DNA of 10,901 nt from JBBTYG01 sp964483045 (GTDB lineage: Bacteria > Patescibacteriota > Minisyncoccia > UBA6257 > 2-01-FULL-56-20): assembly GCA_964483045.1 (NCBI GenBank), contig CAYZZK010000023.1, positions 1 through 10,901 on the forward strand, given 5' to 3'. How positions within the stretch are numbered: position 1 is the stretch's first letter; each line of letters begins with the position of its first letter. Both the position numbers and the translations under genes were made by a program. The notes beneath the pieces were generated by a model. That model ran no database searches and had not been told where the DNA came from. It was given only the letters and a program-made list of their open reading frames with translations. Of the stretch, positions 1 to 6,106 are shown piece after piece.

Positions 1-59
1 AATGTAATCTCACCCAGAGATCTAGCTCACCTAAAGCAGAACATAAATCATAAATAGCC

Positions 60-1040
60 ATGGCCGAAAATTTTTCTAAGAGCACAAAGATTGTGCCTGA
101 ACGGTACGAATCCATGGATTATCGTCAAGAAATCAGCCAAGTGGATGCCCTGGAAAGTATCCAGGCCACTTCTCCTGATTTTACAATTGATTCCATGGAA
201 CCCCTGAATGGTGGATTAGGGAATAAGGTATTTAGGGTCAATGGCGAGCGCATTTTTCGTTTTCCAAGGCACGAGCGAGCAGATAAAACATTACAGATGG
301 AGATGCATCTTTTGCCTGTGCTCGAGAAGCAGATAACACTTTCGATTCCTCGTTTCGAAATTGCAGGAATCCAAAAAGGGAGTAATCGTCATTTTGTCGG
401 ATATAAAGCTATTTCAGGCGTGGAATTGGAGCCAGAAATGATGCTTGCAGGAGGGAAGCCGGATCCACACCTCACGGAGCAAATCGCCTCGTTCTTTTGT
501 GAGATGCATTCCTTTAATGTGAGTACGGCGAAGGATCTAGGCGTACCTAAACGGAGCTTGAAAGCCCGCATGATGGGGCAGATTCTCGATGCACGAGAGC
601 AAATGTTCCCATTACTTGATCAGGAGTTTCCGAGCGAAGCATCCATAATTAAAGAAAAAACTGAAACCGCGTTTGAAGAATATCTTTCTGATAGTGCTAA
701 TTTTGACTATGAACCAAAGCTTATTCATGGTGACTTAGAAGCGGAGCATATATTTTTTGATCCCGTAAAGCGTGACATTACTGGTATCATCGATTTTGGC
801 GGCGCGCGTCTCGATGATCCGGACTATGATCTGTGGCGTCCTTATCACTGGTATGGAAGGGAATTTATCGAATTACTTTTACAATATTATCCACATAGTA
901 ATTCTGAGAGATTGTTTAGAAAGATGGAGTTTTTTAGAACAGCACAGGAAGGGCAGCGAGTAGTTCGGGCAATTATGCTTCACGACATAGAACGAGCAAG
1001 CCGTGCCCTTAAAAGAGTTAGGGAAAGATTAGCTCCATAA
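60..1040 (+). CDS. APH-family (aminoglycoside phosphotransferase-fold) small-molecule kinase
   Basis: A 326-residue protein with the protein-kinase-like APH fold, which transfers a phosphate from a nucleotide triphosphate to a small-molecule hydroxyl in the cytoplasm. The N-lobe holds a glycine-rich loop (NGGLGNKVF, residues 50-58) and a nucleotide-binding strand IFRFPR (65-70), with Arg where many kinases have Lys. The catalytic loop is HGDLEAEH (223-230) with catalytic Asp225, and the metal-binding DFG is Asp245-Phe-Gly in a stretch followed by ARLDDPDYDL. The second catalytic-loop metal ligand, usually Asn, is His230; from memory the HGDLxxEH form occurs in APH(2'')-like relatives. ATG at 60 gives a roughly 18-residue leader; ATG at 114 (MDYRQEI) is equally possible, and neither has a clear Shine-Dalgarno site. 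It stands alone, with 223 bp to the next gene. The substrate is unknown and antibiotic resistance should not be assumed. The fold is confident, the function is not. Confidence 0.85.
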   Translation: MAENFSKSTKIVPERYESMDYRQEISQVDALESIQATSPDFTIDSMEPLNGGLGNKVFRVNGERIFRFPRHERADKTLQMEMHLLPVLEKQITLSIPRFEIAGIQKGSNRHFVGYKAISGVELEPEMMLAGGKPDPHLTEQIASFFCEMHSFNVSTAKDLGVPKRSLKARMMGQILDAREQMFPLLDQEFPSEASIIKEKTETAFEEYLSDSANFDYEPKLIHGDLEAEHIFFDPVKRDITGIIDFGGARLDDPDYDLWRPYHWYGREFIELLLQYYPHSNSERLFRKMEFFRTAQEGQRVVRAIMLHDIERASRALKRVRERLAP

Positions 1041-1048
1041 AATGTCAC

Positions 1049-1076
1049 TTGACTTCGGGTGGGGTCAGTCAATAAT
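1049..1076 (+). promoter_or_regulatory. Candidate sigma70-type promoter upstream of the DUF925 gene
   Basis: TTGACT at 1049-1054 and AATAAT at 1071-1076 each match consensus at 5 of 6 positions, with a 16-bp spacer. Transcription would begin near 1083 and give a leader of about 180 nt before the ATG at 1264, containing the 1108-1153 hairpin. No experimental support. The site lies directly after the stop codon of the upstream kinase gene. Confidence 0.4.
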
Positions 1077-1107
1077 GAAGTATCTTGAAAATTGAATAGC
1101 ATTTAAT

Positions 1108-1153
1108 GCCTGCCTGCCAAGCTCACGAAAAATCGTGGTTTTGGCAGGCAAGC
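1108..1153. repeat. Large imperfect hairpin (REP-like palindrome)
   Basis: Outer arms of 13 bp (1108-1120 against 1141-1153, one mismatch, core TGCCTGCCAA / TTGGCAGGCA) enclose an inner 5-bp stem CACGA / TCGTG (1124-1128 with 1133-1137) closed by an AAAA loop. No T-run follows, so it is not a good intrinsic terminator. TGCCTGCC/GGCAGGCA palindromes recur between genes in many Patescibacteria contigs as far as I remember; only one copy is seen here. The rest of the 1041-1263 spacer holds the candidate promoter and nothing else I recognise. Confidence 0.6.
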
Positions 1154-1263
1154 ATCTCTGAATTGTGATCAAAGTCCAAGAATCTCTGTGGTACACCCTA
1201 GAAGTATAAAAAATGCGGGCTGATTAACAGTGAGGAGCATCAGAGAAATATGCAGAACAAAAA

Positions 1264-1824
1264 ATGATAGAGCAAGATATTCTGAATTTAATACATGAGG
1301 ACAAGTGGATGATGGATGTGTTGTCTACCGCAGAAAAGCTCAATCTTCCAGATTGGTTAATAGGAGCGGGGTTTGTAAGGAATAAGGTTTGGGATTACCT
1401 TCATGGGTACCAAAGGGAAAAAGTTGATACAAACGACATTGATTTAGTCTATTTTGATCCAAGTGGTAACGATGAAAACGCTGACAAAAAGTTATCAGAA
1501 GAATTTAATATAAAAACTGGTTTGCATTGGGAAATAGTCAACGAAGCATACGCTCATAAATGGTATACGATTAAACCACCGCCCTATACTTCTTGTGGAG
1601 ACGCTGTTTCAAAGTGGCCAGAGACGTCAACGTGTGTTGGGGTGAAAATAGAAAATGGAGAGTTAAAGTTGATAGCTCCGTACGGAATAGAAGATTTGGT
1701 GAACTTAATTGTCAGACCAAGCCAAGCATTTATTGACGAGGGTAACGTCAAAAATGTTGTTGCTGAAAGAGTGAAAAAGAAAAAATGGCTGGAAAAATGG
1801 CCGAAATTAAAATTAGAAATATAA
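1264..1824 (+). CDS. DUF925-type (NTP_transf_6-like) nucleotidyltransferase family protein
   Basis: A 186-residue protein matching the DUF925/NTP_transf_6 family, predicted nucleotidyltransferases of the polymerase-beta fold with unknown targets. The family signature is visible: LPDWLIGAGFVRN (residues 28-40), in which GAGFVRN replaces the usual Gly-Ser, then WDYLHG (43-48) and the acidic pair in NDIDLVYFD (57-65; Asp58 and Asp60). APYGIEDLVNLIVRPS near the C-terminus is also typical. The length is normal, so it appears intact. ATG at 1264 is preceded by an A-rich stretch without a strong Shine-Dalgarno site. The gene is visibly AT-richer than most of the window. It sits 33 bp before the small membrane-protein gene and may head that run. 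No target can be named from sequence. Confidence 0.85.
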   Translation: MIEQDILNLIHEDKWMMDVLSTAEKLNLPDWLIGAGFVRNKVWDYLHGYQREKVDTNDIDLVYFDPSGNDENADKKLSEEFNIKTGLHWEIVNEAYAHKWYTIKPPPYTSCGDAVSKWPETSTCVGVKIENGELKLIAPYGIEDLVNLIVRPSQAFIDEGNVKNVVAERVKKKKWLEKWPKLKLEI

Positions 1825-1857
1825 CCTCCTACTCGTATCGCATATCATAAGAGTGTT

Positions 1858-2130
1858 ATGGAAAGTAATTTAGAACAGCGGGGTAAAAAAATTGAGGAAC
1901 GAAATCAAAGAGTAGAGGATGATAAGGCGTGGGAAACGAGTTGGACTCGGAGAATTTTGCTCGCGGCATTTACGTACATAGCGATCGGGCTATATTTATG
2001 GGCGATAGAGATATCGAGGCCGTGGCTCAATGCTATTGTCCCAACCGTTGGTTTTATGATATCCACGCTCGCCATGCCGTTTTTTAAAAATTCGTGGTTG
2101 AAAAATTTGCGTAAGAGAAATGATTTATAA
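1858..2130 (+). CDS. Small conserved-type protein with two membrane helices
   Basis: A 90-residue protein I cannot assign to a named family, although its pattern (charged N-terminus, DKAWETSWTRR, then two hydrophobic segments) looks like a recurrent hypothetical protein of Patescibacteria. Residues 1-30 are highly charged and could form a short helix or coiled coil (KKIEERNQRVEDDK). Predicted membrane segments are about 33-50 (ILLAAFTYIAIGLYLWAI) and 58-76 (NAIVPTVGFMISTLAMPFF); the tail is basic (KNSWLKNLRKRNDL), so both ends are probably cytoplasmic. The last 11 nt overlap the start of the next Nudix gene, which suggests translational coupling. Its role is unknown. Confidence 0.75.
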   Translation: MESNLEQRGKKIEERNQRVEDDKAWETSWTRRILLAAFTYIAIGLYLWAIEISRPWLNAIVPTVGFMISTLAMPFFKNSWLKNLRKRNDL

Positions 2131-2551
2131 AGAGCAGCCAGCAGATTTTAGCCCGCGGTTTGAGGTAGCGAGTTGCTACTTGGAGCATGATGGCCAGTTC
2201 GTTCTTTTGCATAGGCATGGAAATAAGTCTCAAGCGAACAAGTGGGGAGTAATCGCGGGGAAAATGGAGAAAGGGGAAGATATCTTTGGCGCAATGGCGA
2301 GAGAAATAAGAGAAGAAACGGGCATGGATATTCCCAAGGAAAAACTGGAATATTTTTCGAAGCTGTATGTTCATCATGGGGGATATGATTTTATTTATCA
2401 CATGTTCAGCAGTAAGTTCGATAGTCGTCCCGTGATAAAAATAAATGAAAAAGAGCACGGCGGCTTTGAATGGGTTTCGCCTTCGGAGGCACTCACGATG
2501 GATTTAGTTGATGATTTGGATGAGTGTGTTAAGTTATTTTATAAGATATAG
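2120..2551 (+). CDS. Nudix hydrolase (canonical Nudix box)
   Basis: A 143-residue single-domain Nudix hydrolase, which would hydrolyse a nucleoside diphosphate linked to another group and release a monophosphate. The Nudix box is complete at residues 47-69: Gly47, Glu53, Arg61, Glu62, Glu65, Glu66, Gly68 (REIREETGM at its end). FVLLHRHG and NKWGVIAGKM precede it, as is usual for MutT/NUDT-type proteins. The C-terminal FEWVSPSEAL is the common substrate-side segment. ATG at 2120 overlaps the upstream gene by 11 nt, with a weak purine-rich AAGAGA before it. The stop at 2549-2551 is one base from the ATG of the laccase-fold gene. Nudix substrates cannot be read from the box; a nucleotide-pool or nucleotide-sugar substrate fits the neighbours. 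Confidence 0.9.
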   Translation: MIYKEQPADFSPRFEVASCYLEHDGQFVLLHRHGNKSQANKWGVIAGKMEKGEDIFGAMAREIREETGMDIPKEKLEYFSKLYVHHGGYDFIYHMFSSKFDSRPVIKINEKEHGGFEWVSPSEALTMDLVDDLDECVKLFYKI

Positions 2552-2552
2552 T

Positions 2553-3254
2553 ATGGTATCTTTTTCGCAGTTTGCTCGGTATCCCAACTCGAAATATGGT
2601 TTTTCGAATCGGAGCGACGGCTCGATGCATCGGCATTTGGAAAAAACCAATCGGGAAAAGTATTTCAGGAAAGTGGGCATCGACCCCGATCGCGTGGTAA
2701 CCGCTGATTTAGCCCATGGCGCAAAGATAGTGTGCGTTTCGAATGAAGCAGCCGGAACGACGATAGTTGGGGCAGACGGACTCATGACGAACACAACTAA
2801 CTTATTTCTTTCGGCAACAGCCGCGGATTGCTTTCTCGTTTATTTTTATGATCCGGTGGCGCGTGTCGTTGGAATCGTGCACGCTGGTTGGCGGGGGCTT
2901 CTTGCCGGAGTGGTAAGAAGCATGGTTCAAACTATGATCTCAAATTTCAGAATTGATGCGCGAAACGTTCTCGTTGGCATCGGCCCGGGTATCCGCGAAT
3001 GCCATTTTGAAATTAGCCCAGATGATAAGATAAAATATAACGCATACTCCGACTTTGTTCTTCGGCGGAATGACAAGATTTTTGTTGACTTGCCCGGCAT
3101 TATAAAAACCCAACTCCAGGAATATATGATCCCAAAAGAGTACATCGAAGATAACGGCGCATGTACTTTTTGCGAAGAAAAAGAATATTTTTCTTATCGT
3201 CGGGATAAGCCCAAAGAAGTTCAGCCGATGGTTGGGTATGTTGGGCTAACTTAA
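2553..3254 (+). CDS. pgeF: PgeF/YfiH-type multicopper-oxidase-fold (laccase domain) protein
   Basis: A 233-residue protein of the DUF152/YfiH family. Members act on purine nucleosides (phosphorolysis and adenosine deamination have been reported) and E. coli YfiH, named PgeF, keeps wrong amino acids out of peptidoglycan. The three metal-site residues are recognisable: His55 in LAHG, Cys93 in ATAADC and His110 in HAGWRG. GIGPGIRECHFE and the C-terminal CTFCEEKEYFSYRRD are further hallmarks. I place the start at ATG 2553, one base after the Nudix stop; this matches the family's N-terminus, while an upstream in-frame start at 2508 would lie inside the Nudix gene. Length is normal. The usual QVHG is ADLAHG here. 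Family is certain; whether it serves purine salvage or wall editing is open. Confidence 0.9.
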   Translation: MVSFSQFARYPNSKYGFSNRSDGSMHRHLEKTNREKYFRKVGIDPDRVVTADLAHGAKIVCVSNEAAGTTIVGADGLMTNTTNLFLSATAADCFLVYFYDPVARVVGIVHAGWRGLLAGVVRSMVQTMISNFRIDARNVLVGIGPGIRECHFEISPDDKIKYNAYSDFVLRRNDKIFVDLPGIIKTQLQEYMIPKEYIEDNGACTFCEEKEYFSYRRDKPKEVQPMVGYVGLT

Positions 3255-3266
3255 ATTCCTTGAATC

Positions 3267-3809
3267 GTGCAAAAAATCAAAATTAACATCGGTTCAAAGA
3301 ATCAACAAAAGATGCGCGCTGTGTCCGAAATACTGCGCGAATATCCGCACTTGGCGAATGCGGAAGTGCAAGCGATTGAAGCAGCATCCGATGTTTCGGA
3401 TCAGCCGAAAACGCTGGAGGAGACAGTTCGTGGAGCGACAAATCGCGCCAAGAATTGTTGGAACGATTGCGACTATAGCATCGGGCTTGAATCGGGACTC
3501 ATGCATGTTCCCGGATCGAAAAGCGGCTATATGGACGTATGCGCGTGCGCAATTTATGACGGGAAAGAATTTCATCTGGGGTTGTCGTCCGCATGGGAAT
3601 TTCCTAAAAAATCCGTGATGGATTTGATTTTGAAGGAAGGGCTCGACATGAACCAGGCGGTTACTAAAGCGGGGATGACCAAGAACCAGCAAATCGGTTC
3701 CGCCGAGGGCGCAATCGGCATTTTGACGAAGGGTCGTATGGATCGCAAGGAATATACGAAGCAAGCGCTACGTACCGCGCTCATTCATTTGGAGCAATTT
3801 GATTTCTAA
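3267..3809 (+). CDS. Inosine/xanthosine triphosphatase, YjjX (DUF84/NTPase_I-T) family
   Basis: A 180-residue protein of the YjjX family, which hydrolyses ITP and XTP to remove deaminated purines from the nucleotide pool. The signature parts are in order: phosphate-binding GSKNQQKMRAV (residues 9-19, family form GSxNPxK), SDVSDQP (41-47, family form SGVxxQP), ETVRGATNRA (52-61), GLESG (73-77, family form GIExG) and a C-terminal SAEGAIGILTKGRMDR. Length agrees with the 170-190 typical of the family. I accept GTG at 3267 because the family starts almost directly with this first strand. It lies 12 bp after the pgeF-like gene, so probably in the same transcript. Confidence 0.9.
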   Translation: MQKIKINIGSKNQQKMRAVSEILREYPHLANAEVQAIEAASDVSDQPKTLEETVRGATNRAKNCWNDCDYSIGLESGLMHVPGSKSGYMDVCACAIYDGKEFHLGLSSAWEFPKKSVMDLILKEGLDMNQAVTKAGMTKNQQIGSAEGAIGILTKGRMDRKEYTKQALRTALIHLEQFDF

Positions 3810-3880
3810 TAGCTTCCATCTGTATTTCGTATTAAAATGACTATCGTCGAACAAAAATAAACTTACTCCATATATAAAAT

Positions 3881-4255
3881 ATGAAAGTACGAGGAGTGGA
3901 TTTCGTCTTCTACAATGTGACTAATATGGATCGGGCGGTCGCGTTTTACCGCGACGTACTTGGTCTGAAGGTAATTGGGGAAGTCGGAAAAATGTGGACG
4001 GAGTTCGAGACTGGAAATCTCGCGCTGGTTGTGGGAGTTTACGGTGCCGCGCCGGTTCCAAAGGGGAAGAAGGGGAATGTGTCGGTCGGACTTTCGGTCG
4101 ACGATGTGAAGGGAGCGCTCGAATATTTGAAAAGCAAAGATGTGGCTGTTAACATGGAACTGCAGGACTTTCCGTCGTGCCACATGGCGTCAATTTCAGA
4201 TCCTGACGGCAATGAAATTGTGCTACATCATCGCAAAGACGGCACGGTTGGATAG
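3881..4255 (+). CDS. VOC-superfamily (glyoxalase/bleomycin-resistance/dioxygenase fold) protein
   Basis: A 124-residue single VOC domain made of two beta-alpha-beta-beta-beta modules. The first has VDFVFYNVTNMDRAVAFYRD (residues 6-25), then LGLKV and the strand WTEFETG whose Glu is a usual metal ligand. The second has VSVGLSVDDVKGALEYLKSK and ends in HMASISDPDGNEIVLHH, with the DPDGN turn typical of the superfamily. Members include glyoxalase I, fosfomycin thiol transferases, dioxygenases and binding proteins; this sequence does not single out one. It is the least connected gene of the nucleotide-enzyme block, 71 bp from the gene before and 63 bp from the one after. A run of TATATAAAAT lies directly before the ATG. 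Confidence 0.85.
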   Translation: MKVRGVDFVFYNVTNMDRAVAFYRDVLGLKVIGEVGKMWTEFETGNLALVVGVYGAAPVPKGKKGNVSVGLSVDDVKGALEYLKSKDVAVNMELQDFPSCHMASISDPDGNEIVLHHRKDGTVG

Positions 4256-4282
4256 CATCTCTCGCAGAGAAGTTGGTCTTGT

Positions 4283-4310
4283 TTGGCATCCGCGCAGTTT
4301 TTGGTATTCT
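4283..4310 (+). promoter_or_regulatory. Candidate promoter for the DNPH1-like/cyclophilin pair
   Basis: TTGGCA (4283-4288) and TATTCT (4305-4310) are separated by 16 bp. The expected transcription start, about 7 nt after the -10 box, falls near 4317, only a couple of bases from the ATG at 4319, so the transcript would be leaderless or nearly so. An in-frame TTG at 4283 would put the -35 box inside the coding region and is rejected as the start. Confidence 0.35.
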
Positions 4311-4318
4311 TAGAACCA

Positions 4319-4774
4319 ATGGAAAAAAACAAGAAGGTTGTCTATTTCGCCGGGGCAATCCGCGGCAATCGAATTATGGCTGATACGTTTCGAGAGATAG
4401 TGAGCTTCTTGAAAACAAGCCGCGTGGAGGTGCTCACGGAGCACGTTGCCGCCCAAAAGGTCGTCGACGAAGAGTTGCCCGCGGCAGATATCGAAAAACG
4501 CGATATCGAGTGGCTTGACCGAGCGCCGTATGTGATCGCGGAAATTTCGGGAGCGAGCACGGGGACGGGCCGCGAGATCGAGTATGCACGGACAAAGCAC
4601 AACTTTGGGAAACCCCCCGCGAAAATTTTGTGCATATATCAAAAGGAACGGGAGTTTTATGCCTCGCCGATGATCCGCGGCATGACTCCGGACATGTATC
4701 CTAATGTCGAGGTTCGCGCGTACGAGAGCATTGAAGAAGCTAAGTCAATAATTAAACAGTTTCTTAATCTATGA
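4319..4774 (+). CDS. DNPH1/Rcl-like 2'-deoxynucleoside 5'-phosphate N-hydrolase (nucleoside deoxyribosyltransferase fold)
   Basis: A 151-residue protein that aligns along most of its length with vertebrate Rcl/DNPH1, which cleaves the N-glycosidic bond of deoxynucleoside monophosphates and removes 5-hydroxymethyl-dUMP. Matching stretches are VYFAGAIRGNR (residues 8-18, human YFCGSIRGGR), VLTEHVAAQ (38-46), RDIEWLDRA (61-69, human QDLEWLQQA) and ASTGTGREIEYA (79-90, human PSLGVGYELGRA), which places the nucleophile at Glu86. SPMIRG (116-121) matches the SAMIRG loop that contacts the phosphate. Asp62 is the conserved acid. ATG at 4319 is chosen because the family begins just before the first strand. 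The stop overlaps the ATG of the cyclophilin gene (ATGA, 4771-4774). A plain nucleoside deoxyribosyltransferase is the alternative, but the Rcl-type motifs favour the hydrolase. Confidence 0.82.
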   Translation: MEKNKKVVYFAGAIRGNRIMADTFREIVSFLKTSRVEVLTEHVAAQKVVDEELPAADIEKRDIEWLDRAPYVIAEISGASTGTGREIEYARTKHNFGKPPAKILCIYQKEREFYASPMIRGMTPDMYPNVEVRAYESIEEAKSIIKQFLNL

Positions 4775-5442
4775 ATACAAATAAGAATATACTTTTTATT
4801 TCTCTCGCCGTTATCGTCCTCGTGGCGGCCGGCTATTTTTTCTGGCATAATCAAAGCGTCAGCACGAAGCTGCAAACTCAAAGTCAGAACAGCGCTTCGG
4901 ATTCGACCGCTTCATCATCATCGACAAAATTGATGGGAAATCAAATAGTTATACTCAAGACAAATTTCGGCGAGATTCAATTTGAAACCTACGACGCCGA
5001 CGCGCCGAAAACGGTTGCGAATTTCGTTTCTCTAGCCGAAAAAAAGTTTTATGATGGGCTTACGTTCCACCGCGTCATCAAAGGATTTATGATTCAGGGC
5101 GGAGATCCGAATTGTACGCCCGGGCGCGGAGCCGGCCAGTGCGGCGCGGGCGGGCCGGGGTATGTATTTGACGACGAGCTCAATCCCGCAACTCCGTCCT
5201 ATCAAGCGGGATACAAAAAAGGCGTTGTGGCGATGGCGAACGCGGGGCCGAATACGAACGGCAGCCAGTTTTTCATCATGCTTGCGGATTATCCGCTGCA
5301 AAATAATTATTCGATTTTCGGGAAGGTGATTAAGGGGCAGGATGTGGTGGATGCGATTGGAGAGGCACAAACCGATGAGGGGGATAGACCGCTTTCTCCG
5401 GTGATTATAGAGAGCGTCAAGGTCGAGCACAGTTTGCCGTAG
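4771..5442 (+). CDS. Membrane-anchored cyclophilin-type peptidyl-prolyl cis-trans isomerase
   Basis: A 223-residue protein with an N-terminal signal anchor (residues 7-25, ILFISLAVIVLVAAGYFFW) after two lysines, a Ser/Thr/Gln-rich linker (about 27-53) and a cyclophilin domain (about 58-221) facing the outside. Active-site residues are present: Arg101 in FHRVIKGF, Phe106, Met107, Gln109, then GPNTNGSQFFI (159-169). The human CypA Trp121 position is not Trp, as in many bacterial cyclophilins. An insertion after GGDP (about residues 114-127) carries Cys115 and Cys124, the only two cysteines in the protein, and could close a disulphide outside the cell. No lipobox cysteine is present, so it is anchored by its helix and is not a lipoprotein. 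It starts inside the upstream stop (4-nt overlap). Likely role: folding of exported proteins. Confidence 0.93.
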   Translation: MNTNKNILFISLAVIVLVAAGYFFWHNQSVSTKLQTQSQNSASDSTASSSSTKLMGNQIVILKTNFGEIQFETYDADAPKTVANFVSLAEKKFYDGLTFHRVIKGFMIQGGDPNCTPGRGAGQCGAGGPGYVFDDELNPATPSYQAGYKKGVVAMANAGPNTNGSQFFIMLADYPLQNNYSIFGKVIKGQDVVDAIGEAQTDEGDRPLSPVIIESVKVEHSLP

Positions 5443-5464
5443 CAATATTTTTTTGCCGAATATT

Positions 5465-5932
5465 ATGAGCGGGAGCGAACCGGCATTCGTGCCGAAGCCA
5501 GGCCAAAAAGATTTTACGAACGAGAAGCGCGCTCCCGTTATAAACTGCGTTGTGCAATGCGGGAACAAGATTCTCATTGCGCGGAGAAGTTCGAGAATGA
5601 ATTTCTATCCGGGTTTTTGGAACGGCATCTCGGGATTTCTGGATGACGAGAGAGGGGTTGAGGAAAAAGTAAAGGAAGAATTGCGGGAAGAACTCGGCAT
5701 TGGGGACAGAAACATCATCGAGATTATCGAAGGAACTGTTATTGAGCAGGAAGACTTGAGATACGGTAAGACGTGGATTGTGCACCCCGTGCTTGTGAAG
5801 GTGAGCTCTGATACCGTGGTTCCAAATTGGGAAATTGAGGATTACAAATGGATTGACCCCGAGGAGGTGGAAACTTTTGAGTTAGTTCCTGGGTTTGATA
5901 TGGTGGTTTCGGGGTTGTTGAAGGACTTGTGA
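5465..5932 (+). CDS. Nudix-fold protein with charge-swapped Nudix box
   Basis: A 155-residue Nudix-fold protein. The box at residues 57-79 has Gly57, Glu72, Glu75, Glu76 and Gly78, so the metal-binding glutamates (box positions 16, 19, 20) are kept, but position 7 is Arg63 instead of Glu and position 15 is Glu71 instead of Arg. INCVVQCGNKILIARRSSR and PGFWNGISGFLDDE before the box resemble a group of archaeal and CPR Nudix proteins in which position 15 is also not Arg (from memory). I choose ATG 5465; an in-frame TTG at 5453 adds four residues. It follows the cyclophilin gene by 22 bp and is followed after 7 bp by the inverted-repeat element. Probably catalytic; substrate unknown. Confidence 0.82.
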   Translation: MSGSEPAFVPKPGQKDFTNEKRAPVINCVVQCGNKILIARRSSRMNFYPGFWNGISGFLDDERGVEEKVKEELREELGIGDRNIIEIIEGTVIEQEDLRYGKTWIVHPVLVKVSSDTVVPNWEIEDYKWIDPEEVETFELVPGFDMVVSGLLKDL

Positions 5933-5939
5933 ACTGTAC

Positions 5940-6075
5940 TAAACAGAACTAATGCTTTTTGGAGTCGGATATTTTTCTTACTGAAAAATTCCTCTACCTC
6001 GCGCCGTCGCGCTCTCCTTCGACGGTGAGCTCAGGACGAGCCGCGGATGACTCCAAAAAGCATTAGTTCTGTTTA
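5940..6075. repeat. 136-bp element with 27-bp perfect terminal inverted repeats (MITE-like)
   Basis: The arms 5940-5966 and 6049-6075 are exact reverse complements over 27 bp, beginning TAAACAGAACTAATG. The 82-bp centre has its own structure: CCGTCG (6004-6009) pairs with CGACGG (6020-6025), and a stretch CCTTCGAC...GAGCTCAGGACGAG resembles a palindromic motif that is frequent between genes in many bacterial genomes. The outermost TA on each side would fit a TA target duplication (IS630/Tc1-like mode), in which case the element proper is 5942-6073; no longer target duplication is visible. It encodes nothing. Alternatives are a very stable intergenic hairpin that blocks transcription or nuclease access. 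The 174-bp gap between genes is almost filled by it. Confidence 0.7.
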
Positions 6076-6106
6076 ATTTTTGTCATTTTCGGTATCATCT
6101 AAATTA

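Noticed and set aside
60..1824. Toxin-antitoxin or resistance cassette formed by the APH kinase and the DUF925 nucleotidyltransferase
   Set aside because: The two genes are separated by 223 bp with their own promoter-like site, and neither shows the small-partner layout of HEPN/MNT-type modules.
3294..3764. Long open frame on the minus strand (156 codons)
   Set aside because: It lies opposite the well-supported YjjX-type gene and has a composition of a shadow frame without recognisable domains.
3871..3878. TATATAAA before the VOC gene as a -10 box
   Set aside because: Transcription would begin inside the first codons and no -35 match lies at the proper distance.
5481..5494. CGGCA-TTCG-TGCCG hairpin near the start of the Nudix gene at 5465
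   Set aside because: Only a 5-bp stem inside a coding region; such hairpins arise by chance, and no regulatory context is visible.
5032..5577. Minus-strand open frame of 181 codons
   Set aside because: It is antisense to the cyclophilin and the start of a Nudix gene; both of those show family motifs, this frame shows none.
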